In this document: positions 21,930 through 31,621 of the stretch, in pieces
How the letters are laid out: each line of letters opens with the position of its first letter
Numbering within the stretch: position 1 is the first letter of the stretch
Origin: Armigeres subalbatus
Taxonomy: Eukaryota; Arthropoda; Insecta; Diptera; Culicidae
NCBI RefSeq assembly: GCF_024139115.2
Contig: NC_085141.1
Span: forward strand, 39,748,120 to 39,812,119
DNA: 64,000 bases
Direction: 5' to 3'
The notes under the pieces: generated by a model
What the model was told of the DNA's origin: nothing
Databases searched by the model: none
The model's input: only the letters and a program-made list of their open reading frames with translations
Made by a program: the position numbers and the translations under genes

Positions 21930-22432
21930 GGTACGGCGGCGAACTCTATTCGATCAAAGTACGTACGATTTCCTACCATGATGCGTCTCCAAATTTCTCT
22001 GTAGGTATCGTTATCGGAGATGAGTCCAAGTACACGATTTCTTCAACCACCTCGATTTCGTCACCACCGTCACAACTCGTGGTGGGTGGCTTACAAGGTC
22101 TTGTCTCACAGAGTTTTATTCGCGGCATTTCTGCAGTATCTGGCGTACGGTGAAGATCTGGTCCGTGGTAGTGCGTTCGCCCGTGAATCCTGCCTTGTAC
22201 TGCCCCACGAACTCTTTTGCAATTGATGTTAGTCGATGGGATACAATTTGGGAGGGAACCTTGTAGGCAATGTTCAGTAATGTGATTGTGCGTTAGTTGC
22301 TACAATCCAGCTTATGGCCATTTTTGTAGATGGGACACACGATACATTCCATCCACTCCTGTGGCAGAACCTCAACCTCCCAAATCTTTGTAATTATCCA
22401 GTGCAGCGCTCTAGCCAGTGCATCACCGCCGC
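21930..22432 (-). pseudogene. RTE-like LINE reverse transcriptase fragment
   Basis: The minus strand reads ALARALHWIITKIWEVEVLP, CIVCPIYKNGHKLDC, a stop, then TITLLNIAYKVPSQIV, FVGQYKAGFTGERTTTDQIF and TVRQILQKCRE. These match RT motifs 1-3 of the LINEs at 48.7-50.3 and 58.5-61.7 kb. It ends against a SINE-like unit at 22,432. Confidence 0.75.
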
Positions 22433-23298
22433 AGGAGGTCGTGGGTACATACGCAGGAGGTTGTGGGTTTAATCCCAGGTCTGTTCCATTCTTCTACTTT
22501 GTATCTTTTTCTATATTTCTCATGTTCTAGCAATCGCTAGAACTGGAAATGGACTTCCATACCGTTTCCATTACTATTCCTATCCAGTTTTCCGCGAGCG
22601 GTAATGGCCGCCAGCTTGCCTGCGGGTTAGTCTCTGATTTGACGTTTCTGGAGGTCAACTGCACCCACCATTCGAGCATTTTGATCAATGTGGCATATAA
22701 GAAGGCTTGAATTCACTGAATCAGCACCTTCTTATATGCAACATTGGTCAGAATGCTCGGAGCGGTGGGTGCAGTTGACCTCCAGACACGTCAAATCAGA
22801 GACTGAACCGCAAACAAGCTGGCGGCCATTACCGCTCGCGGAAAACTGGATACCTTCAACTTGAGTATTCTAACAGTAATCTGCTAGAATTGGAAATGAA
22901 CTATAGAGCTCGTTTCCTACATCCAATTAAGAAATTCCATCAGTTGCCTTCTCCTATCTATCACATTGGCAGCTCGTTAACCAAGACGGACCTCTGCCTC
23001 TCGAACCTAATCCAAAAATTCCAACAAATTCCGCATGAACTCGTGGCAAGTGCAGAGGTATATTCGGCTTGCAGTGGGCGAGTGATTGCATCATCATTTC
23101 CTCTCTCTTCCCTACATTGACTTGCATTCTGACGTGGCAGGCGCCAGTATGACCTAACAAATGAGATCACCAGTACTTGTACATTGAAGATGTCTGCTAG
23201 TCCCAAGCAAAACATCTGTTGGTTTCCTGTGCAAGAACAGCTGATCTGGTCATAATGGAGTAGCAACTACGATCAGTCAATCAAGCTCAAGCTCAACC
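22433..23298 (+). mobile_element. second copy of the 601-bp SINE family, 5'-truncated, with MITE
   Basis: From the head (CGCAGGAGG) to the TCAAGC tail this repeats 12,412-12,971 at high identity, apart from a 266-bp MITE insertion (22,584-22,849). Its left end starts in the box A-box B interval and has a local ~21-bp duplication of the CGCAGGAGG segment. LINE sequence flanks it on both sides (22,432 and 23,299). Confidence 0.72.
22584..22849. mobile_element. palindromic MITE, 266 bp, AT duplication, empty site known
   Basis: Ends CCAGTTTTCCGCGAGCGGTA and its inverse begin arms of about 120 bp. The uninterrupted copy at 12,538-12,556 reads TTCCTATACC exactly where this one reads TTCCTAT-MITE-ATACC, so the target duplication is the dinucleotide AT. 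Confidence 0.88.
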
Positions 23299-23390
23299 GT
23301 AAGAAGATTGTTGTGCAGCACGTGGCCCTTACGTGAACGATTCAACTTCTCATAGAACTGCCGTGTTATCGCGGTATAGTTGATCGGTCT
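23299..23390 (-). pseudogene. RTE-like LINE fragment upstream of RT
   Basis: The minus strand resembles the FYQKLN-SRKGFVPR stretch of other copies (LNRSRKGHVLHNNLL-like codons, frameshifted). It lies 5' of the RT piece at 21.9-22.4 kb in the same orientation, so the SINE probably landed in one LINE copy. Confidence 0.45.
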
Positions 23391-23667
23391 CTAAACGGAT
23401 TATTGAATGATACAACAAGTCACTACCAATTCAAAATATGTGCCCATAAGTGCCCATGGTTGATTGTACACACATTATAGATTGAACAAATCGTAATAGA
23501 GTTCACTTTAATCACGACTAGGATTGGCTGAAACACAATAAACATGCACAGCTCACCAATTGAATAGTTTTCTTGGCATTAGAAACTGTTCTCATTGTAC
23601 ATGCGATAGAGTTTCATTATTTCAAGACCAATAGAATCCCGGCAAAGTCCTCACAGTCAATTTTAAT

Positions 23668-24101
23668 TAGCATTAGCATTAGCATTGAGCAATTCGCACA
23701 AATTCGTAGGTGGTACAAGCCAAGACTTTATGAGAGTTGCATCACTTTCATCCGTTACCACAGATATTGATTTGGGACTAATCACTAACTCTTAGATGGA
23801 AGCAATGCACCCTCCAACAGTAGAGATCTGTCCTGGCCACGTTCTTGCGAATGCTGAGGATGGTTAGTTGGGCACCTACTTAAGAAAGATGCAGAGAACT
23901 CTACGACCTCTCATAGGTGCCACGGGAGGTTTAGGGATTGTGTGGAAGGTTATAACAGTAGGAATCGTTTTGGTAGAACGAGAAACACAGAAAGAACTAA
24001 GATAGAAATACAAAGTAGGAAAGGAACGAGCCTGGAATTGAACCCACGACCTCCTGCTTATTAGGCAGAAGCGGTAGCCACTAGACCATCGACGACGACG
24101 A
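23668..24101 (-). mobile_element. tRNA-derived SINE, 434 bp, 19-bp target duplication
   Basis: A perfect 19-base repeat CCTCACAGTCAATTTTAAT (23,649-23,667 and 24,102-24,120) brackets it. On the minus strand the head shows GATGGTCTAGTGGCTACCGC (box A region) and GGTCGTGGGTTCAATTCC (box B). The left end is a GCTAAT repeat tail. The head resembles the 601-bp SINE, but the body and tail differ. Borders are firm; the family name is not assigned. Confidence 0.85.
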
Positions 24102-24548
24102 CCTCACAGTCAATTTTAATGTTGAAAAATTAGATCGACATTTATTGCTACTTTGAGGAATCCTGTGCATCTCCGTGAGTGCCATAGGACAATAGGTCAA
24201 ATGGTGATAAAGATTGGTTTCTGTTTAAACTTATGGAATAGAATGCGTATATCTGAGGGCAAGAAAATTGAGTTATTAGAGATCTTTTTGAACGATTTTG
24301 TTATCCGAATTCCAGACTGTCGGTCGGTGAGAGCGATGACCCATTGTCACCCCCAATGACGGTAATCCATGGGAAGTCCCCATGGTTAGCGAATAAACAA
24401 TAATTTTGTGGAAAATATCTAAAAAAAGTTCAACTGCAGTTTTTTTTTAACATGTATTAACAGAAAAACTATTCCCATCCCATACTCCAGAAGATATCGA
24501 TCTGAAATGATTCATTTATGAATGGATAGTACTGAGAAATTTTTACAG

Positions 24549-25990
24549 AAAAGTGAAAGTGCAACCGCACAGCACGACTACGAGTACACAATGCGGTTGG
24601 TGTGTTACGGACTTACGGAGCAAAATCTACCATGGTCGGAGGCCTGGCCAGAGGTAGTAATTCTCTTGCTTTTGTAATTTTTGTCTAAGACTGCAATTAA
24701 GGATCCCTAGCATTCTAGATTATGATGCGGAAGAAAAACATGAGTATCAATTCAATAGTGTTCGAATTACACCACAACATTATTGCTAATGTGGGCTTCC
24801 TGGCCATGCGGATAGCGGCGATAGTCGTCTATGCTAGCAAGCTGTGGATTGTAGGTTTTATCTCATCCCTAGAAAGGAGAAAACTTTTTCGTGAAGCGGA
24901 GAATATTCTCCACTTGTTCACTGGATGTTGAATAAATTCCCTGTCCGTTGTCTTAAGCTAGGTTGTAATTATTCAGTCTGTTTATTTCCGGTCGATCCTA
25001 AAGATTAATCAGAATTTTTCTCTACTTTAACAGGATGCTACACCAAGTTACGTTCCGATTTACACTGTTAATGACCTGACTCCTACTATCCGAGATCCAC
25101 GCTGTCAGTCCGCGACGCAGCTGCCCTGTTTCTGGCCAGTTTATGTGGGTAACTTTAGATGTGTGAATCGAAACGACGAGTTTGATAGCGTCAAGGAATA
25201 TTTTGCCTGGAAGGGGCTTTACGTGTGCTGGTGGTTTCGCAAGATCGATTCATACTACGACGAATTCCAGTCAAAGGCGGGGATTTACGACATGTTGGTA
25301 TATTTCGCTTCCGAACAAGATGCCAACTACGCAATTCGTCACTGTCATCGAGATATCTACAAAGGATATCCAATAAACGTGTTCCCCGGTCGTGAACCAG
25401 TTTATTTCGATCCAAGACGAAGTCTGTGGGTATCCAAAATGAAAAGCGGAAGGATTTACAGCGAATTGTTTTTCGAGAAACGTGTCAAGTTCATGCATAA
25501 TGTAATTGTGACATGCGCTGTCAAATTTCACACTAAAAGAGGTGCAATGGAATTTGCCACTCCCATCGATATGTCGGTCGCTAAAACTAAGGAAAGGCTG
25601 TTCAAGTTTGAGCATGTTCCAACGGGACTGCAAAAGCAACGTTTCCTGGAGCAGGATCTGTTATACGAGATCGATGCATATTTGAAATACAACCCTGATG
25701 CGCTAAAAGCTAATCTCGAAGACCGGTATGTAAAGCTGCTGCTGCAAAATAAACGTCCAGTTGTTGATCCGAATCCGAATGAAGAAGTAGTCCCGCTTCG
25801 AGTAGGACCCCCGAGACACGTAATGCATAAGCATTTGCAGCAGAAAATAAAGAAGAACAAGAAGCAAATCGTTAAGGCTTTGCAAGAGGGACGCAATCCA
25901 CGTTGCTTCAGCAAGAGCAGGACGGCTAAAGAGCGTTTTAAAAAGATGGTTCAATCAATTGAAACTTCTGGTAAGAAGAGGAATTTCTAA
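24549..25990 (+). CDS. host gene of unknown function with an RRM-like segment (two exons visible)
   Basis: Exon 24,549-24,653 and exon 25,034-25,990 join in phase 0 across a 380-base GT-AG intron, giving 353 residues and a stop at 25,988-25,990. A good acceptor (TTTTTACAG) precedes the first exon in phase, so more coding sequence may lie upstream; otherwise ATG 24,591 is the start. Around residue 70, WPVYVGNF resembles RNP2, and about residue 118, MLVYFASEQDANYAI resembles RNP1, suggesting a divergent RNA-recognition motif. The C-terminal third is Lys-rich (QQKIKKNKKQIVKAL, KSRTAKERFKKM), suggesting nucleic-acid binding. No transposon motif or frame damage is seen, and codon use looks constrained. 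AATAAA near 26,112 could serve polyadenylation. I do not recognise the family. Confidence 0.7.
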
Positions 25991-26235
25991 CATAACCGAA
26001 TATTTACCTCAAATGAACAATATGTGCAACATTTAAGTACATGGACGTATTGAAAAAAGGTAAGTTGTTGTTTTACCTTGGTTTTGTTCTTAAAAATCGT
26101 TGAATTGGAAAATAAATAACGAATTTGTTTTGTTAGTATAATTAAAATTTTGTACAGTGGCGTTTCCTTAACCTCAATCTACCTGTGTTTTCCTAACCTC
26201 AATCTACCTACCTGTGGATTTGAAATTCTATATAC

Positions 26236-26510
26236 ACCTGTGTTCAGAATAATAGCAGCGGAAGCCGTTTTTCATACAAAATGGTCAACTTTGACAAGCT
26301 GTAACTTTGTACCCCGATGACCGATTGAGCTGAAATTTTGACAGTGAACTACAAATATGTTGAAATTTATACATACAAACTATCATTTTTTTTTTCGAAT
26401 GACGCGTTGAAAAATTACGCACTAGGTCAAATTGTTAAAAAAAAAGCAGTTTTTATTTTTGATATATTGGCCAATTCAAATGTCAAATTCCACAATTTGT
26501 ATTTTTTGAA
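26236..26510 (+). mobile_element. solo end of a Tc1-like transposon
   Basis: After TA, CACCTGTGTTCAGAATAATA looks like a Tc1/mariner terminal repeat of insects. No inverse partner was found before the next MITE, so only one end remains. The right limit is arbitrary. Confidence 0.4.
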
Positions 26511-26524
26511 TTTTAAACTTAGTA

Positions 26525-26715
26525 GGGGGAATGACGGCTTTGGCCGGTTTTGTTCTATTATTGGCAGGGGGCTTTTTTATGACTGACTATGCTCAAATTT
26601 GGCCTAAACATTCTTTGCATATCAAAGGATATTGTGGCCAAATTTCATGAAATTTGGTCGACAAAAACCCCCCTGACAGTAATAGAACAAAACCTGCCAA
26701 AGCCGTCTTTCCCCC
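26525..26715. mobile_element. TA-target MITE, 191 bp (copy 1)
   Basis: Near-palindromic throughout. Ends GGGGGAATGACGGCTTTGG and inverse are flanked by TA. It is about 90% identical to 38,336-38,526. Tc1/mariner type by target. Confidence 0.85.
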
Positions 26716-26774
26716 TATCTCGCAGCACCTGAATTCTAATTGATAAAATTCCAATTAATTGTTTTCCTGATATA

Positions 26775-27026
26775 CAGCATCCGTTCGCTAACTGGGCTGA
26801 AACACTAGCTTTTAAACTGGGCTGACGAGGGAACTCGCGATGCATTGTTGTGATCGCGTTTTACATGAAGCTTAAAGAATATGCCATTCAGAGTCCCCTC
26901 GTCACCGAGTCTTTGTTGTTGTTTTTTTACGGATAACTGCTTTTTAACTGGGCTTTGGCCCAGTTAGTGAACGCCCAGTTAAAAAACAGTCCAGTTAAAA
27001 CGCGCCCAGTTAGCGAACTGTTGCTG
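26775..27026. mobile_element. pogo-like MITE, 252 bp, TA target
   Basis: CAGCATCCGTTCGCTAACTG and the inverse of CAGCAACAGTTCGCTAACTG are the ends, with TA on both sides. AACTGGGC and GCCCAGTT motifs recur inside as subterminal repeats. Confidence 0.82.
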
Positions 27027-27383
27027 TATATATATGGGGCGCAGTTGTATGGAAAAAACGCAAACTTCGTCCGATCAAGTGAGATCAAGGTTTTTAAGAA
27101 TCGTTTTGGAACCCCAATCAACTGTGCAAAATATGGGCTCGATTGGTTGCGACCTCGCATGCCGCATCGTGTTTTAAATTTGCATGGAGATTAGTATGGG
27201 AAAACGTACTTTTTAACATTTTTGCTATTAGCGGCTTCAATTTATCATCAATTACGTGACTAAATACATTAGCATATAGCTTGGAAGATACCGAAAGACT
27301 TTGCCGAAGAAGGTACGTAGCTGGAATGTCTACAACAAAATGTGACATTTTATGGGGGGGAGGGAGGTGTCTTGTGACAGTAC

Positions 27384-27522
27384 AAAAGCTATTTTAGTTA
27401 CCAGATAAAGATTGTCGCTTCGGTTCCCTTTGTTCTGCTGTCCGAAACATGTGTGGTACCTAACTGTCAAATCGTATGTAGCGACGACAGTGACAATCTT
27501 TATCTGGTAACTAAAATAACCA
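27384..27522. mobile_element. MITE with TTTTAGTTACCAGATAAA ends (copy 1)
   Basis: TTTTAGTTACCAGATAAAGA and its inverse enclose about 80 bases that include CCGAAACATGTGTGGTACC, also found in the copy at 35,104-35,311. Outer bases are decayed on the right and no target duplication was found. Confidence 0.75.
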
Positions 27523-28227
27523 CCCCAGTAGCAGGGTGGTTCAAAAAACGACCCAGCTCCACCACGCTCACTCGATTCCGTCCGATGCTCCGAGGTCTTC
27601 CAAAAGCCGATTTGAACAAAAACTGATTGCATACCAGCATACCAGAGACATTGTTTATAGATAGAGACCCACGCAGAGTGAAGCCGAAAGTACCAAACGA
27701 ACCGTCAAACGTGGTACCAAACGAGCAAAGTAAACAAACATTATCGATCGGTGCTAAATGCGAGATAAGTATTGTAATCAACATGATAGAAAATATGAAA
27801 AAGTTTGAAAAGTTAATTAAATTAAGCTGTTTTTGGAGTTTTTATACCAAGATTATTACTGCATTTTCATCATATTTGTCGTTGCAGTATATGGCAATGG
27901 TGCTGAACGTGGCAGGATATATGGTTGGAGCAAACGAAATAACTGCTCATACTGAGAGTCACTTCAAGTTCTACCAAATTTTTATGTTGCCAATCGCACA
28001 GGATATTTTTGTCTGCTGGCCGTGAAGCCAGAATTGCTTTTATTCTCTCCGCGTGTCTCTATATAATAACTTAGTCTCTGGAGCATACCAGCGCCATCGT
28101 GTTGTCAAAATTAGATTGTGAGTTGCAATGTCGACGTCGATGGCGTTGAGGTTCGGTTTGTTTGTTTGTTTTGCAAGAAATTTTGTTCGAGCCTCCATGT
28201 TTGTTCTCTGTGGTGAAACTGTGCACC
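27523..28227. other. no gene recognised
   Basis: Short frames here match nothing I recognise and show no splice logic. I see no paired repeats. Confidence 0.45.
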
Positions 28228-28821
28228 GTGGTTCACCGGGAATAAGAGTTTTTAAAGAGAGTTTGAAGAGGACGAACATAAGACAAAAAAGCGATCTTCA
28301 ATCACTAAGAAAGTCCAACAAGTCCGTCTGGCCTGTTCATCAAAGTCGTTAGCTCGTCGAAGTCGTTAGTCCGTCATGGTCGTCTATTCCGTCAAGCTCT
28401 GATGTTCGAAGTCCGGATCCGTCACACCAAGTTCTTCCAGTCCGTTCCGCCCAGTCCGTTTGTTCGTCAAACTCGTTATTCAAGAATTCATTCTGCGTGA
28501 AAATCCGGATCGTCAGTCTGAGTCGTCCAGTTTGTCCCTCCAAGTCCGCACAATTGCCACGGCATGGAAGACAGCTATCACCACATGGTCAGACCGGATG
28601 GACTGGAAGAACTTGGTGTGACGGATCCGGACTTCGAACACCAGAACATTAGATCTTGACGGACTAGACGACCTTGACGGACTAGACGACCTTGACGGAC
28701 TAACGACTTTGATGGACAGGCCATACGGACTTGTTGGACTTTCTTAGTGATTGAAGAACACTTTTTTGTCTTACGTTAGTCCTCTACAAACTCTCTTTCA
28801 AAACTTAATAAGGTCACCACA
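28228..28821. repeat. large fold-back, 594 bp, with an 18-bp tandem repeat
   Basis: The arms 28,228-28,452 and about 28,586-28,821 are inverted copies, outermost GTGGTTCACC against GGTCACCAC. The right arm contains three tandem units of CTTGACGGACTAGACGAC (28,653-28,707); the left arm has diverged copies of the same motif. It abuts the start of an RTE-like LINE. Confidence 0.78.
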
Positions 28822-29282
28822 AGGTCCTCCGGAAAGGGGTTTGGTGTCAGGCCCTGCAAGCCTGCCTTAAAAAAACTTACACAATGAATAATTAACAAAA
28901 GAGTATGGACCGGCACCATCGGCGAAGACCACTGCGACGAAAAGGGACTAGCGATTGGAAACTAGGTTCGTGGCGCTGCAAATCTCTCTACTTCATCGAG
29001 AGCATACGCATACTCGCCGATGTGCTCAAGGACCATGGATTCGGCATCGTAGCACTGCAGGAGGTCTGTTGGAAGCGATCTATAATGCGAACGTTTAGAG
29101 GTCATCATACCATCTACCAGAGATGCGGCAACACACACGAGCTGGGAACAGCTTTGATAAGGATGGGCGATATGCAAAGGCGCGTGATTGGGTGGCGGCC
29201 GATCAATGAGAGAATGTGCAGGTTAAGGATCAAAGGCCGATTCTTCAACTTCATCATAATTAACGTCCATAGTCCACACTCC

Positions 29283-29580
29283 ATGGGGCCCTCCTTAGCC
29301 GTGCGGTAAGACGCGTGGCTACAAAGCAAGACCATGCTGATGGTGGCTGGGTTCGATTCCCGGCGCCGGTCTAGACAATTTTCGGATTGGAAATTGTCTC
29401 GACTTCCCTGGGCATAAAAGTATCATCGTGTTAGCCTAATGATATACGAATGCAAAAATGGTAACTTGGCTTAGAAACCTCGCAGTTGATAACTGTGGAA
29501 GTGCTTAATGAACACTAAGCTGCGAGGCGGCTCTGTCCCAGTGTGGGGATGTAATGCCAATAAGATTAAGAAGAAGAAGC
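29283..29580 (+). mobile_element. tRNA-derived SINE, 298 bp, AAG tail
   Basis: Box A lies near TAGCCGTGCGGTAAGACGCG and box B is GGGTTCGATTCCC. The unit ends in (AAG)n and is flanked by CCACACTCC (29,274-29,282 and 29,581-29,589). The layout is typical of abundant Aedes SINEs; I would call it Feilai-like without certainty. It splits the LINE endonuclease between HSPHS and the following codons. Confidence 0.88.
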
Positions 29581-29846
29581 CCACACTCCGGTAATGCTGA
29601 TGAAGATAAGGACGCACTCTACAGGCAGCTTAAACGTGAGTACGACAGCTGCCCTAGCCACGACGTCAAAATCATCATAGGAGATTTGAACGCTCAGGTT
29701 AGCCAAGAGGAGGAGTTCAGACCGACTATTGGAAAGAATATGGCCATTCGCAGCACCTACTGCCAACAAGGCCTTCCGTATCGGTACACCTGGAGATCAC
29801 CACTGAAGACAGAATCACGTTATGATTGATGGACGGCACTTCTCTG

Positions 29847-29983
29847 CCGTAATCTGAAAAAGTGACGTTTTAACCATTTTCCGAAAATGGTGTTAACGAG
29901 TAGTACTCATCGTGCTCTTTAACAGAAAAATGGGAAACTAGTATGTTATAATCAGGCGCATACGTCACTTCTTCAGATTACGG
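29847..29983. mobile_element. small MITE, ~137 bp
   Basis: CCGTAATCTGAA and its inverse TTCAGATTACGG, with inner AGTGACG/CGTCACT, mark the ends. It interrupts LINE sequence reading CACTTCTC-GACATTATC in the intact copy at 59,571-59,590. TTCTCTG and TTCTCCG flanks may be the duplicated target. Confidence 0.65.
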
Positions 29984-30061
29984 TAGTTCTCCGACATTAT
30001 CGACGTCAGGACATATCGTGGAGCTAACATCGACTCTGACCACTATCTGATGATGGTTAAA

Positions 30062-30325
30062 CCACAGACAAACAGACGTAACAGCTAGAACAATATGTTT
30101 CAAAATCCATCGCCCAGTTATTTTAGCACCACCTAACGTGCATGTTGTGCGAAACAAAGTTTAGTACAACACTGTCAAAAGAAGGCGCTAGTGTGAGATG
30201 TCAAATACACAGGTATACGACGCGCGCGCCCCTGGACGTGAAACTCGCAAGCAGTTGAATTTAAAACGACCGTTGAGCTCATGGCCGATGGGAATTTCCT
30301 CAGTGTTACGTCTGTTTGTCTGTGG
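30062..30325. mobile_element. MITE, 264 bp, TTAAA duplication (family of 7,628-7,880)
   Basis: CCACAGACAAACAGACGTAA and its inverse are the ends; TTAAA flanks both sides. The intact LINE copy at 59,640-59,655 reads GATGGTTAAACTTCG, showing the empty site. Confidence 0.85.
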
Positions 30326-30960
30326 TTAAACTGCGGCCAAAACTAACCGTCATCGACAATGTTCGGCATCGACGACCGCCGCGGTACGACCTAGGTAAAG
30401 CGACGGAAGCAACCTGATGTCGCCACTGCATACGCACAGTATCTCGAGGCAGCGTTGCCGAGCTCGTTGTTGAGCTCGATGGGCCCCCTCTTGAGGATTG
30501 CTGGAATACAGTTAAAGCAGCCATTAACGACGCAGTGGAGAACAACGTCGGGTATGTGGGACGAAGTCTTGCCTGTTCTTGGAGATACCGTGGGCTGAGC
30601 TCGCGAATCTCGAGTAGGTCTCGTATTTCTGAAAATTAATCACTAGCTTGGCCTTCAGGATGGCTGAACTTGATCAAGTGTTCAGAACTATCAAACTATG
30701 TGGTATATGATTAAACATTTTAGATTCATTTGCATGCTCTCAGAAGCGAAATCTTCCCAAGGTTCCGGATATGTGGGTCTTCAGGCTATTAGTCAAACTG
30801 GACATCCGATATTTTTCCTGTAAAGCCAACATACTGATGCACAATTTTGCTGAAGAAAAAGGGAACCTCTGAAAAATCTTCACGTCATATTTACCTGAAA
30901 ACAAATGTGGAGTGGATCTTCCAGTACTTGAGGAGCTTAAATCACACTAATACAATCTAA

Positions 30961-31126
30961 TGGGCCTTTCACAAATTACGTAACACTGTAAGGGGAGGGA
31001 GGGGGTCGAACCGAGCGTTACGATCCATACAAAAAAAATAAACCTTCCATACAAAAAGTGTTACGTGGGGAAGGGTGGGGTCCAAAATCAACAAATTTAG
31101 CGTTACGTAATTCGTGAAAGAACCCT
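30961..31126. mobile_element. MITE, ~166 bp, ACAAATTACGTAAC-type ends
   Basis: GGGCCTTTCACAAATTACGT and the inverse of GGGTTCTTTCACGAATTACG bracket a G-rich core. It resembles the intronic MITE at 13,873. No secure target duplication. Confidence 0.65.
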
Positions 31127-31621
31127 AACTTAAATTGTTTACGGTGATATACAGTCATGTCAACCAAGCTTTTTAGTGAGCAGTTAGTACGTCATGTAAC
31201 AATCGTCGTTTGTTCAAGACAGATCAGTTACGTGATTTTTCATGTGCATATGACGTGATGATTTTTTAAAGTGTAGCTCTTTTCTGTGAAGTTACACAGC
31301 CAATCTAAAACGCAGGCTGGGCAGATATGATTCATCCATCCGTAATTAAAATTGAATTTCGAAGGCATTAAAATTTTGCACAACCTGTGCAATTTATTAC
31401 AAAGTTATTTAGCTTAAAAACATTTAGAAGTCCATATAGAATAGCTTTGTTAAGTATATGTTTTATATAAAAGCAAGCAAGGCGTGTTATAGTCTTGTTG
31501 AAGCTAATTCAAAGCAAGCAACTTTTACAAATAAATGTAAGGTCAAATATGAATCATTTTAAATCGAAGTCATGAATTAAATAGCGTTTTGATAATCATG
31601 AACTTTATCACTAATACATAA
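31127..31621. other. AT-rich spacer and likely 3' flank of the nucleotidyltransferase gene
   Basis: No gene or repeat recognised. On the minus strand it would hold the 3' UTR of the gene ending at 31,622. Confidence 0.4.

Larger units (their letters stand above)
28822..30575 (+). pseudogene. RTE-like LINE, endonuclease part, with three insertions
   Basis: The apurinic-type endonuclease is seen as DWKLGSWRCKSLYF, FGIVALQEVCWKR, RVIGWRPINERMCRLRIKGR, then after a SINE SCPSHDVKIIIGDLNAQV (GDLNA motif). After two MITEs it continues as the linker WNTVKAA-like region up to VGYVGRS, ending at 30,575 against unrelated sequence, so RT is absent. Frames are broken by stops and a deletion near 29,745. 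It shares family and 5' leader with the copy at 58.5 kb. Confidence 0.8.

Noticed and set aside
24722..24931. 69-codon frame, and a zinc-knuckle-like reading in another frame
   Set aside because: It lies in the intron of the RRM-like gene; the knuckle reading contains stops and wrong Cys spacing.
29295..29370. Possible tRNA gene
   Set aside because: Box A and B are present, but the unit continues into a SINE body with an AAG tail and target duplication.
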